Assembly (NCBI GenBank): GCA_004835665.1
Contig: RBKR01000003.1
Coordinates: 1,736,001 to 1,800,000, forward strand
Direction of reading: 5' to 3'
DNA from: Phoma sp. XZ068
Lineage: Eukaryota > Ascomycota > Dothideomycetes > Pleosporales > Didymellaceae
Length of the DNA stretch: 64,000 bases
Positions 12,288 to 21,715 of this stretch are shown here, one piece after another; position 1 is the first letter of the stretch, and each line of letters begins with the position of its first letter. The notes beneath the pieces were generated by a model. That model made no database searches. It saw nothing but the letters and a program-made list of their open reading frames with translations, and was not told the origin of the DNA. The position numbers and the translations under genes are program-made.

Positions 12288-12893
12288 CTAATAAAACCTC
12301 ACACCCCCAATACTCTCCACCTTAACCTGTCCCCGCTCTTCCTTTTCCTCCTCAACCCCAACTTGCGCCGCCTCCTCCCTAGCCGCCTCCTCCCTCAGCG
12401 CCCTCCTCTTCTTCTTACTCTGAAACAACGCCTCCTCCTCCTTAACCTCCCTCAACACCTCCCCCCACTCCCTCTCGCTGCCCTCCTCCCCCGTCCCAAG
12501 CACCTTCTCGACATCCACCTCCTCCCCACTCTGCACCCTTTCAATCACCTCCCTCAGCAACCCTATCTTCGCCTCCGCCCGCCTTAGACTATGCGCGCGC
12601 TCCTGCTTCAACCACAGGATCTGTATCGCCTGCGAGCCGACGAGTAGCGAGAGGATTATATACGGGGTTGCGGGATTCCACTCGCGGGATTTGGGGGCCG
12701 AGGCGCGTTCCTTGAGGGGCTTGGGAATCATGGCGGACCAGAAGCTGGGGCGCAGGATTGTGGGTGTGGAGAGGAAGCGGGTATGTGGGAGGGAGGAGGA
12801 AGGGGCGAGCGAGAAGGGGCGCGTTGTTGTGAGGGGTGTGCAGCGGCATGTTGATGTGCGGAGGGCGTGGCGTGGGAGTGTGGACGACGCCAT
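12288..12893 (-). CDS. Small mitochondrial membrane protein (DUF5321-like)
   Basis: The 201-codon frame begins MASSTLPRHALR and its first 50 residues are rich in Arg, Ser and Thr without acids, a mitochondrial presequence. One hydrophobic segment follows (NPATPYIILSLLVGSQAIQ), then a charged helix (AEAKIGLLREVIERVQSGEEVDVEKVLG) and a Lys/Glu-rich tail. Conserved fungal mitochondrial proteins with this layout have been given the DUF5321 label; I match it by pattern only. An inner-membrane location is inferred. An upstream in-frame ATG at 12977 would add 28 residues, but the Met chosen starts the presequence cleanly. Like its convergent neighbour, it shifts from C-ending codons (5') to G-ending codons (3'). 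Confidence 0.75.
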   Translation of the reverse strand: MASSTLPRHALRTSTCRCTPLTTTRPFSLAPSSSLPHTRFLSTPTILRPSFWSAMIPKPLKERASAPKSREWNPATPYIILSLLVGSQAIQILWLKQERAHSLRRAEAKIGLLREVIERVQSGEEVDVEKVLGTGEEGSEREWGEVLREVKEEEALFQSKKKRRALREEAAREEAAQVGVEEEKEERGQVKVESIGGVRFY

Positions 12894-13778
12894 TGTGGGA
12901 GCTGTAGTTGTGGTGGTGGCGGGCAACAAATGGTATAATGCGTTGGAGTGGTTGAGCTGAGATTGGGGGGAAAACATTGACTAGGGTCTGGGTTGCTTCC
13001 GTAATTAATTAGCGTTGATTCTCCATCGTAACTTAATTATCGTGTCCGTGCGCGTGGTGTAAGGATGATTCGCGTGATGTTCGCGATTGCAGAAATAATT
13101 ATGGTAAGTACCAATTAGGAAGCTTCGGGTGCAAGTACGCAAATAATGGATGGTCACTCTTCGGTCTTCTGTTCATTCCATACGTGCTGTTTAGGTTTAT
13201 TTCAGGCATGATCAGGGAAGTTTAGGCGTCATGTTGACTTGTGGCGAGCTCGCATTTGACCCAGAATCAAGCTTGTCTATCAGACACATAGATGGATGAG
13301 GCTGGATCGAAGGTAAGTATATATAGCTTCTTGGCTGGGTAGAAGGCAAGGCAGAGGTAGCGTGCACGCGTAAGTACCATTCTAACAGTAGAATGGGTTC
13401 TACGAAGGAGCATGTTCCTTTTGACTGAACGCTACCATTACACCACCTTACTTGCAAACACAGAACACCTATACTATAACAGAGAGATTCATGCTTAATA
13501 TATCGTAAAATATTGTTAGGCTGAAGTTAATATTTAAAACTAGTTATAGTAGATTAGACTGTTGTTGCGTTGGGCGAAGGGGTTTACAAGTCTTGCTGTT
13601 GCAGAGCGTGTTCAGCTAAATAAAACGAGCTCCGTAGTACAGTACACGTCTGTTGTCGTTGTTGATTGGCCGTTGTTGTACCAAAGGGAGGCTGAGACCT
13701 GGGGTCCGTGCCGTGATTATCTCGCAGCTTGTATCTCTCTCCCACAATGTGTTCCTTTCTTTCTCCAGTCAACTCAGT
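12894..13778. other. Intergenic with a perfect hairpin and an AT-rich patch
   Basis: Nothing protein-like is visible over 885 bases. A perfect 8-base stem with a 4-base loop lies at 13377-13396. A markedly AT-rich, TA-dinucleotide-rich patch follows at about 13490-13555, a composition typical of RIP-mutated repeats in ascomycetes. A repeat origin is inference only. Confidence 0.5.
13377..13396. repeat. Perfect inverted repeat (8-base stem, 4-base loop)
   Basis: CCATTCTA is followed after ACAG by its exact reverse complement TAGAATGG. It stands alone in the intergenic region about 400 bases before the kinase-like gene. It may be a relic terminus of a small transposon or chance. Confidence 0.6.
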
Positions 13779-14687
13779 ATGTCTCACATAACTCATATCG
13801 AACTCCATCGCCATCTACCACAAGGAGTCAAGCGAATTCTTGCTTGTGGCGGCGGGTGCTGGATTGGTGAAGTCGACGAGTCAACAGTCCTGAAGTTTCC
13901 ACACACTGTCGAGGAGATGAGATATATACAGATCGAAACTCGGATTCTCGGCATCGTCGGGAATCATCCTCATATCGTCCGATCCAAGGGCTTGACGGAA
14001 GATGGTCTTCTTCTAGAGTTTGCCCCAAATGGTAATTTACATGAATACCTCACAACTCACCCAGAGGTCTCTCTCGAGCAACGTTTGGCCTGGTGTATAC
14101 AGCTCACGGAAGCCATAGCGTACATCCATTCAAAGCGAGTCCTTCACTGCGATCTCCGCCACCATAACATCCTACTTGATCTCAACCTCAACCTCAAATT
14201 GGCCGACTTTCAAGGTCAGCACTTCTCTCCCAGTGGGGATATTCTTTTGGATGGCCTATCTCTTGAATCTACCAAGGCATACCTCCCCCGTAAGCCAGCA
14301 GATCATGCAAGCATAAGAACAGATCTTTTCGCTCTCGGGAGTGCGCTTTATTTCATTATCATGGGCCACGAGGTGTTTTTAGATCTGGATGATTTCAACG
14401 ACGACGACGAAATCGCGCGTCGATTTTCTGCTGGAGAGTTTCCTCAAGACCCGCACATATGCGCTGCTATCACGGAGAAGTGCTGGAAACAGCTCTACTC
14501 TTCGGCAGCACATGTTCAAATTGATCTTGAACACGTACGCGAGGCGATCGCTCGTGGCGAGAAGCTGGAGTTTGCTTCAGACACCCACGTTCTACCCCCG
14601 ACAGTGGCGTGGCTAAGCGGCCTTTGCGACGAGACGCAGACGCCAAAGGCCCCGCCTCTGTATCGTCAGCTTGTAGGATTTCAATAG
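13779..14687 (+). CDS. Protein kinase-fold protein with altered DFG motif
   Basis: The 302-residue frame is a short kinase domain of the type expanded in filamentous ascomycetes. The N-lobe has GGGCWIGEV in place of a full glycine loop, VLKF with the ATP lysine, and a helix-C glutamate (QIETRILG). The catalytic loop reads LHCDLRHHNIL, keeping the aspartate and asparagine, but the metal-binding motif is ADFQG rather than DFG. The activation segment is short, and helix F keeps TDLFALGSALYF. Activity is therefore uncertain: it may be a weak kinase or a pseudokinase. The start at 13779 is preferred because upstream codons in the same frame do not resemble a kinase. Substrate unknown. A decayed relative lies at 26349-26985. 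Confidence 0.8.
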   Translation: MSHITHIELHRHLPQGVKRILACGGGCWIGEVDESTVLKFPHTVEEMRYIQIETRILGIVGNHPHIVRSKGLTEDGLLLEFAPNGNLHEYLTTHPEVSLEQRLAWCIQLTEAIAYIHSKRVLHCDLRHHNILLDLNLNLKLADFQGQHFSPSGDILLDGLSLESTKAYLPRKPADHASIRTDLFALGSALYFIIMGHEVFLDLDDFNDDDEIARRFSAGEFPQDPHICAAITEKCWKQLYSSAAHVQIDLEHVREAIARGEKLEFASDTHVLPPTVAWLSGLCDETQTPKAPPLYRQLVGFQ

Positions 14688-15334
14688 ACGCAGTGAATGG
14701 TGGAAGCGTAAGTTGTTGAGCACGTGGTGGGACGATGACTTGTAAGGAGGAAGCTCTTGATGAAACCGCTTGCAAAAGGCTCGCTCTGGTAGGATCGACG
14801 GGCATCACCAGGAGGGACCCACTCGTGCTTTGTTTGTTGACCTTCCTGCCGCACAGCTGGGCACAACTTTGAAGCAGATATCAGATCAAATAGCTGCGTG
14901 TCTCAGGGACCCACCTATCAAGGAAGAAGCAGCCCAATCAAGCTCATTAACATCCTACTCTACAGAGCATGGTTAAAGGAGCTCAACCAGAGCAAGGCGG
15001 AAAAGGTTCAATACATTAGTAGGGCGGCAGGCGCGGTTGAGGGGTCGCTTAAGCTATTCCTGTTACGGCCTCGCCCATGTATAACTTGTAATAATTGTGA
15101 TTTACTTTCCTTTAAGTACCTTTTCTCACTTGAATGAATTGAAGAGTTGCTTGTGTGTATATATAAGGGGGAGGCCGCTAAGGGTTATTAGCTGCTTGGG
15201 ACATTGACAAGGGTCTAAGTCGCTAGTGTCGCTCCTAGCGCGCGTCCCTGATGCAATGCACTTGTGCCGAGGTAGGGTAGGTTACATGGAATCTGGGGTT
15301 CGTCCTTCTGGTAACCTACACGCGCATTTCAACG
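14688..15334. other. Intergenic, no gene seen
   Basis: This stretch lies between the kinase-like gene and the thioesterase, both on the plus strand. A TATA-like run (gtatatataagg, about 15156-15167) lies about 170 bases before the thioesterase start. No other feature stands out. Confidence 0.45.
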
Positions 15335-16011
15335 ATGGGGAAGCATTTCAAGAAGATGTTTGGTAAGAATGATGAGGATATGTCCCCCGAGGACAAGGCT
15401 CGGAAATGGGTACGCTGACATTCACGCCCGAGTCGCACAGCGCTAACACACGTGTAGTTTGAGATTGCAAAGTCGGCCGACTACGAGGTATGCTCAAGGT
15501 TGAGGCAGGAGAAGTGATTGTGCTGATGAAAGCATAGGGACACGATGCGGCGCTGCCCCATATACTGAATCTCGAATCTGTTACGGTGGCGCCGACAAGC
15601 AGAGATCCACACAATTGCCGCGTTGTCTATAGTCTCACCGTGCCGAAAGAGTTGTGTAATATGGGAGGTAATCTACACGGGGGAGCAGTCGCGTTGATCT
15701 TCGATATCTGTACATCGACAGCTATTACAGCGATAAGCCGCGACGGGTTCTGGGATACAGGTAATCGAGTCGCAGCTCAGCTCTGGAGCTACACCCCACT
15801 GACATTTACAGGCCATGTCAGTCGCAACTTGAACTGCACGTATCTGCGACCTGCTGCCGAGGGTTCGAAGGTGTATGTGATCAGCGAGGTGGTCCATCTG
15901 GGGAAAAGGCAGGGTCTCACAAAGGGAGAGATTAGATTGGAGAATGAGGATGGCAAGATCGCGTACACTTGCGAGCATGGGAAAGCTGCTGTGGGGCAAT
16001 CCAGCCTATAG
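15335..16011 (+). CDS. Hotdog-fold acyl-CoA thioesterase (PaaI/4HBT type)
   Basis: Four exons (15335-15409, 15458-15487, 15538-15760, 15812-16011) join in frame to 175 codons; introns are 48, 50 and 51 bases. The hotdog signature is GNLHGGAVALIFDICTSTA, with the HGG that binds the CoA moiety. The strands that follow (RNLNCTYLRPA, VYVISEVVHLGKRQGLTKGEI) match the 4HBT thioesterase core. The family hydrolyses acyl-CoA esters. The exact substrate cannot be read. The third intron is a multiple of three and has no stop, so an unspliced transcript would insert 17 residues right after the active-site helix. The second exon is only 30 bases. Cytosolic or mitochondrial; no clear signal. Confidence 0.85.
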
Positions 16012-16240
16012 AGGCGTTTTGTTACAAGATGGAGCTGTAGACGATTATCCAAGTCCTTCCGAGCCGTCCGGTGATTTTGTAAAGACGCTGCTATGAGTGT
16101 TGTCAACCTCCCTCCAAGATGACGTTGGGTGCTTTGGCCGTGCGCACCTCCCCCATTGGCTGACATCTGATGGTGCGGAGTGTCGGTACCTGGAAGCATC
16201 AGACGGTCATCGACAGTGCAACAACAACAATCACACCACA

Positions 16241-18143
16241 ATGGATCTCGGTGATGATTCCCCGTGGGGAGGTGAGAGCGCACATGCGCCATAGCTGTCC
16301 TGCCATGCACTGACTCCACCGCAGACGTGCCCTCGCGATCGGGACAAGACACGCCCAAGCAAGACAAGGACGAATCCAGCACGCTTTCGCCCACGACGAA
16401 CAACGCTGCCGCCGGCTCTACACCCAGTGCGTCAGCTGCACCGCGCTCGCCTGCCGCCCGTGGCCCGCGCCGGCGGCAGTATGGCACCCAGTCGACGAAG
16501 CTCGAGGCCGTAGACGACCCGCTTGGCCCGCTGGGAGCTCCTACGCCGCCGCCAGCAGCAGATGTCGGGCCTCCCGCACCGCCGCAGAAGGAGAGTGCTG
16601 CGTCGCGGAACAATCGCCCGACGACCGGCGCCTCGACATCGTCGTCTCTGCGCGGCATGATGGACTCGGTGGACCTCAACGACGACGATGACGACGAGCG
16701 CGTGCGGTCGCAAGGCCCCAGAGTGCCCCCGCCTGTCCAGGCACCGGCGCATGCAGCACCCCAGCGCCAGGCCCAGCCGAGCGTGAGCGTCGAGCAGGCC
16801 GCGAAGCCGACCTTCTCCATCTACGTGGGCGACCCGCACAAGGTGGGCGACCTGACCAGCTCGCACACCGAATACTCGGTCACCACCAAGACGACGTCCA
16901 AGGGCTACCGAAACCCCGAATTCACAGTCTCACGCCGATACCGCGACTTCCTCTGGCTGTACACCCAGCTGCACAACAACAGCCCCGGTGTCATCATTCC
17001 CCCGCCGCCAGAGAAGCAGTCGCTCGGCCGCTTCGAGGCCGACTTTGTCGAGTCAAGACGTGCGGCGCTGGAACGTATGCTGAACAGAATAGCTGCGCAT
17101 CCCATACTGCAGCATGACAGCGATCTGAAGCTCTTCCTTGAAAGCGACGCCTTCAACGTGGATATCAAGAACAAGGAGCGCAAGGACGTTGGCCTGGGCG
17201 AGAGCAAGGGCATGTTCGGCGGTATGCTCTCTGGAAGCAGTGGCAAGTTTATCGAACACGACGATGTAGGTGACTGTTGAGTATATTCTTACAATTGCTG
17301 ACCGCAATAGTGGTTCCATGATCGCAAGATCTATCTCGACGCTCTGGAGAACCAGCTCAAGGCACTCCTCAAGGCTACTGACACTGTCGTCATACAGCGC
17401 AAGGGACTTGCAGAAGCTTGCGGCGACTTCTCTGCCTCGCTGCACTCGCTATCTGCTGTGGAGCTCTCGCCATCCCTCTCCGGCCCCCTCGACAGCCTCT
17501 CAGACATCCAGATACGGATCCGCGAACTGTACGAGCGCCAGGCTCAGCAAGACGTCCTCACAATGGGCATCGTAATCGAAGAGTACATCCGCCTAATCGG
17601 CTCCGTGAAGACGGCATTTCAGCAGCGGCAAAAGTCATACCACTCGTGGCACGCGGCCGAGCAGGAGCTGCAGAAGCGCAAGACCAACCAAGACAAGCTC
17701 CTGCGACAAGGGCGATCGCAACAAGACCGCCTCAACCAGCTCAGCGCTGACGTCGCCGACGCAGAGCGCAGGGTCCACCAGGCTAGACTCCTATTCGACG
17801 ACATGGGCAGACTGATGCGCAGCGAACTGGAACGCTTCGAAAAGGAAAAAGTCGAGGACTTCAAGTCGGGCATCGAGACGTACTTGGAGAGCGCAGTCGA
17901 GGCGCAGAAAGAGGTTCGTCGCGTGCATTACCCCGCCACTCACACACCTAATCTAACATGCTACAGCTTATCGAGATCTGGGAAACATTCCTCATGCAGC
18001 TCGACACCGAGGAAGGCGAGACGTTCGTTCCACCCGCCGGCGTCGTCGCTTCGCCTACCTCCGAACAGCACGAGTCTGCGAATGGGCGCGCCAACGCGCA
18101 GGACGACGATGAGAGGCATGTTGAGCAGGATGTAGCGGCGTAG
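16241..18143 (+). CDS. VPS5: Vps5-type sorting nexin (PX-BAR), retromer subunit
   Basis: Vps5 pairs with Vps17 to coat endosomal tubules that return receptors to the Golgi. Four exons (16241-16271, 16325-17265, 17311-17913, 17967-18143) join in frame to 583 codons, with introns of 53, 45 and 53 bases; the first exon encodes only MDLGDDSPWG. Residues 1-170 are disordered. The PX domain (about 175-290) shows SRRYRDFLWLY and PPPPEKQ, the PI3P-binding loop. The C-terminal half (about 325-560) is the BAR region, with FHDRKIYLDALENQLKALLKATD and IRIRELYERQA. Size and domain order fit Vps5/SNX1. Confidence 0.93.
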
Positions 18144-18570
18144 TAGCTACTGCTCCTCTGAGACTTGCATGAATCGATAATTCTACCCTGATCTATCCAC
18201 TTTGCATCCTGTGTCTGATTAGTGGTTCTTGAAAGTGTCTAGTAGAGAGAGATGATGCTTGGTGGTTTGACTGTGTAGAGCTAACCATACCAATGGACAA
18301 AATGACTTGAACAAACAAACATCCAAAAATTCTCGTACCATGCACAAGCATCACCCATCTACTGAGCGCTGTACTCATGACTGATAATTTGATTATTTCA
18401 AGTGTATGTGACTAGTATTAAAGGTATGTAGTCTTGTAATATCGAGTACCATACGCGACTCTAACATTAAAGGTGTTTCTCATCGTGCAGCCATCTCCTC
18501 ATCATTACGGTCATCTAACCATCATAATCTACTTGATTCAAATAGAACCAACACAGCACCGGTCCGATAT
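18144..18570. other. Intergenic between convergent Vps5 and siderophore transporter
   Basis: The two genes end toward each other here, so the stretch should hold both 3' untranslated regions. I see no further feature. Confidence 0.5.
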
Positions 18571-20468
18571 TTACAAAACGCGGCCCTTGACCTGCTTGAA
18601 GTTCTTGACATTGATATCTGTGAAGAGTTAGCAAATGTGTTTGCAATACGCGGTTAACAGTGCGAATCTTACCTCTCCACATGAGCACCGCTCCAATAGC
18701 AACGACCAGAATCGCCGTGGAAGCAACCGCCATCCACTTCTGCGACTCTCCGTACGCGCGCTCGATCGCAAACCTGATCGGTGTGCCCTTGGGGTAGGAA
18801 AGCTGCGTGTTAAGACTGGCATAGATGGTCGCAGCATCCGCCTGCGCCTCAGCAGGCAAGTATTTTGCGAGATTCGCAGGGAAGACTCCTGTCCAGAGTG
18901 CGGCAGAAACGGAACCTCCGATTGCGCCGCCTACGCTGGAGAACATGCCTTCGATGGCGAGAACCACGGCGACGTATTGGTGGGTTGTTGCTGCCATGGC
19001 GGCTACTTGCTCAGTAATGACGATGGCGCCACCTGCGAAGGCGATGAAGATTTGGCTCATGACTACCCAGCCAACGTCGACGTCGGGCTGTCTGAAATGT
19101 ATCATTAGTCCAGTGCCGAGCATGGTCACTGGGACACCGAAGTACAGAGCGATCCACTTGAAACGGCCAGTCCACCTGATGAGCGCACCGACAACGAGAG
19201 ACCAGAAGCACGCTCCGATACTGTAGATGTTGGTGACGTAGGTAGCCTGGGTGATGTTCAGTCCGCTGACCACCTGGAGGAACGAGAAGAAGTAGGCGTT
19301 CCAGCAATAGAAGCTGATGAAGAACACGCCGGACACGATGCATGCGCCGAGTACTGTACGATCGAGAAGAAGTTCGTACGGAATGAAGGTCTTGGGCGCA
19401 ACGAACTTCTCGTACAGCGCGAAGCCGATCAGCATCAGTCCGCCGATGACGAAGAATGAGACAACCAGGGGCGATTTCCAGAGGCCGTCTTGGTAAGAGT
19501 ACAAGCTGAAAGGCAACAAGAAGAAGACCAGACCGCCCATGAGCAAGAAGAGGCCTCCGGCGTCGAACTCGATAATGTAGTGCTTGAAAGACTCCATGAA
19601 GGTGCGCGTGCTCTTAGTCGGGACAATGGTTCCCAGGCGTACTGCCTTGCGGTAATTCATCCAGAACAGAGCCAGCAAGGGAACATTGACCGCAACGGTG
19701 ATTATGGCGAATGCTCCGTAGAACCAGCGCCAGCCCGGTCCCTTGTAGAATGCGGTGGCTAGAGGTCCAGTGATCCAGACGGTGATAATGTAGGGGGAAC
19801 TGACGTATGCGAACATGAAACCACGATTCTTCAGGTGAGAGGTGTCAGCAACGAAGATGCCGATAGTGTATGAGATTCCGTTGTAACTGCAAAAGATTAG
19901 CATTTGCTAGAATGTTTGGTAGCTCACAGACTCACCCAATCCAGTAGAAGATTTGCGCCGCTGCGTATGTCTGGACATTGTTGCAGGCTGCCATCATGAT
20001 CAAGCCTACGACTAGGAAAGCGACCATGATAGCGTAACCTTGAGGACGACCGAAGATATCCAAGACTTTCGCGAGGGGCAGTTTGAGGACTCCACCAATG
20101 ATTCCAGCCATGACACCAGTGTAGGCTGTCAGCGAGTGTTGTTGGAAAGAGCTAGTAACGTAGGCGTTGAGCGAGAACGAGGCTCCCTGTTGCATTGCAT
20201 CCACAAATGTAACAACCCACATCATAATGTACGCGGCGATGAGGGACTTGGTGCCCCAGACAGTGGTGGTAGCCTCAATCTTCTTGACACCATCTTGAGC
20301 TCCAGCGGTAAAAGACTCGATGCTGCTGTTATCGGAATTGTCGACAGGATGCTTGACGTCGACTACAGGAGCTTGCCCCGCTTCGACGGCCTTGTTGATG
20401 TCTTTCGTTTCGCCATAGTCGCCCACGGGGTGCTCCAGATGAGGACCTGTTCTGAAAGGATTCCGCAT
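18571..20468 (-). CDS. Siderophore-iron transporter (SIT/ARN family, MFS)
   Basis: SIT proteins are plasma-membrane MFS symporters that import ferric siderophores. Three exons (20468-19936, 19886-18673, 18617-18571) join in frame to 597 codons with introns of 49 and 55 bases; the last exon codes only for the end (VKNFKQVKGRVL). An acidic cytosolic N-terminus of about 75 residues precedes many hydrophobic helices. Family marks include MMWVVTFVDAMQQG in helix 1, YWIGYNGISYTIGIFVAD across the first junction, RGFMFAYVSSPYIITVW and GPGWRWFYGAFAI. Fourteen helices are expected. The upstream region carries ATCWGATAA motifs recognised by SreA/Fep1-type iron-sensing GATA repressors, so iron repression is likely. 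The siderophore transported cannot be read. Confidence 0.92.
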
Positions 20469-20794
20469 AGTGACGCGCAATCGAGAGCAGTGGCAGTGGA
20501 AGGAACTTGAAAGACGAGACCGCTCGAGGTCGAGAAAAGTAGAATCCAAATGCGGCAGGAGCAGGATGTCTGTGTTTATATTGCAGTGGCTTGGCAGCTG
20601 GCTTCGTCAAGGTTCCACCAAAAGGTGACCATCCCTCGCCTTTGCAAATTTGCAGACGTCCATTATGGCATGTGGTCTCGAAGCCTCGCCCAAGAGCGAA
20701 CAGCAGCTCACGGAAGGAGCTGTGGTTCGGGCGCTCCGCAGGAAAAGGCGGACCTCATGCCTCGATCAGCGAGGATAGCCCGGAAAATCTCAGG

Positions 20795-20803
20795 ATCTGA
20801 TAA
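20795..20803 (+). promoter_or_regulatory. ATCTGATAA, iron-responsive GATA-factor site
   Basis: This is an exact match to ATCWGATAA and to the longer RATCWGATAA (preceding base G), described for SreA/Sre1/Fep1-type repressors. It lies 327 bases upstream of the siderophore transporter start. Confidence 0.65.
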
Positions 20804-20907
20804 ACCAACGGCTTCGGATCAGCGCTGGCGTTGGTTGCGGTCCTGCTGGCGCTCACTTGGCAAGACGCCTTTGGATCTGGCGTGATGTCTAGATGTTATC
20901 GGCCATC

Positions 20908-20916
20908 TTATCTGAT
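20908..20916 (-). promoter_or_regulatory. ATCAGATAA, second iron-responsive GATA-factor site
   Basis: On the minus strand the bases read (G)ATCAGATAA, an exact match to RATCWGATAA. It lies 440 bases upstream of the transporter start and 105 bases from the first site. Confidence 0.65.
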
Positions 20917-21361
20917 CCGAGATGGCGCGTAGCTGAGTCGGACCTTTCTCCGCACCAGCTGCAGCTCCCTTGCATGCTCCTGAAAATGGTATGCTGTGAA
21001 TTAACTCGCGATGGGTACAAAAGCGCTACATTCACTAAAAAGCTCAAGTATCATAGGCGACGTAGAATCAATATTTCCACCTTGTACAAGCCTGCTCAAG
21101 CAATTCGGCGCCCTCCCAAGACCGAAATTTTTCCTCGTGGCGCGCGATAAAGCTGGGCGTGGGAGGTCAAGAATACCAAGAGTCGCGGCGTTAGTGGACC
21201 ACTAAATCGACGCACGCGTTTTACCTCCTCGTTGGATGCTTTCAGCACGCCAATGGCGGCGAGCAACTTCTTGAGTGGTACAAGGGGCTAGTCGCTCGCT
21301 TCATTCCACAATTGTGGCACAAAGTTGATGGTGCTTGCTTTTGGCCCGGCGGCAAGTTTCC

Positions 21362-21370
21362 ATCTGATAA
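21362..21370 (+). promoter_or_regulatory. ATCTGATAA, third iron-responsive GATA-factor site
   Basis: Exact match to ATCWGATAA, preceded by C rather than a purine. It is nearer the xylosidase start (346 bases) than the transporter start (894 bases), so its target is open. Confidence 0.5.
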
Positions 21371-21569
21371 GTTTTGAGCTAGTATTTTCATTTTCACAAG
21401 CTGATGACCGAATCTGTAATGGTCGGTGCATCTGTAGTCGTTCTAGAAGAGCTCGGACACTGTACGCAAACTCTACACATAGTCGAAAGAGGAAAACGAG
21501 ACGATGGAGTTGTATGTGATCAGCCATGAACGCAGTTGACAATTCCTCGCCATCTGCACCGGATATTCG

Positions 21570-21590
21570 GGCTAAAACCGCCCGGCTAAA
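21570..21590 (+). promoter_or_regulatory. Tandem GGCTAAA boxes (XlnR/Xyr1-type)
   Basis: Two identical GGCTAAA heptamers lie at 21570-21576 and 21584-21590 in the same direction, separated by seven bases. GGCTAA/GGCTAAA is the binding site of the xylanolytic activator XlnR/Xyr1. The pair ends 126 bases before a beta-xylosidase start codon, a normal place for such sites. Confidence 0.7.
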
Positions 21591-21715
21591 ATGCAGGTGT
21601 GGATCACTCTCCTCACGACTTCAGCCTTATGTTCAGGTAAGCAAGTTCCGTAGCAGACGGCAAATGCGATACAATTTAAGTCTTTGCTTCGTCAAAGGAA
21701 GCCACATATTCCAAG

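Larger units (their letters stand above)
20469..21715. other. Bidirectional promoter: siderophore transporter / GH43 xylosidase
   Basis: This 1.25-kb divergent region holds at least five recognisable regulatory motifs, listed separately: three ATCWGATAA iron-GATA sites and two GGCTAAA xylanase-activator sites. No protein-like frame is seen. Confidence 0.65.
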
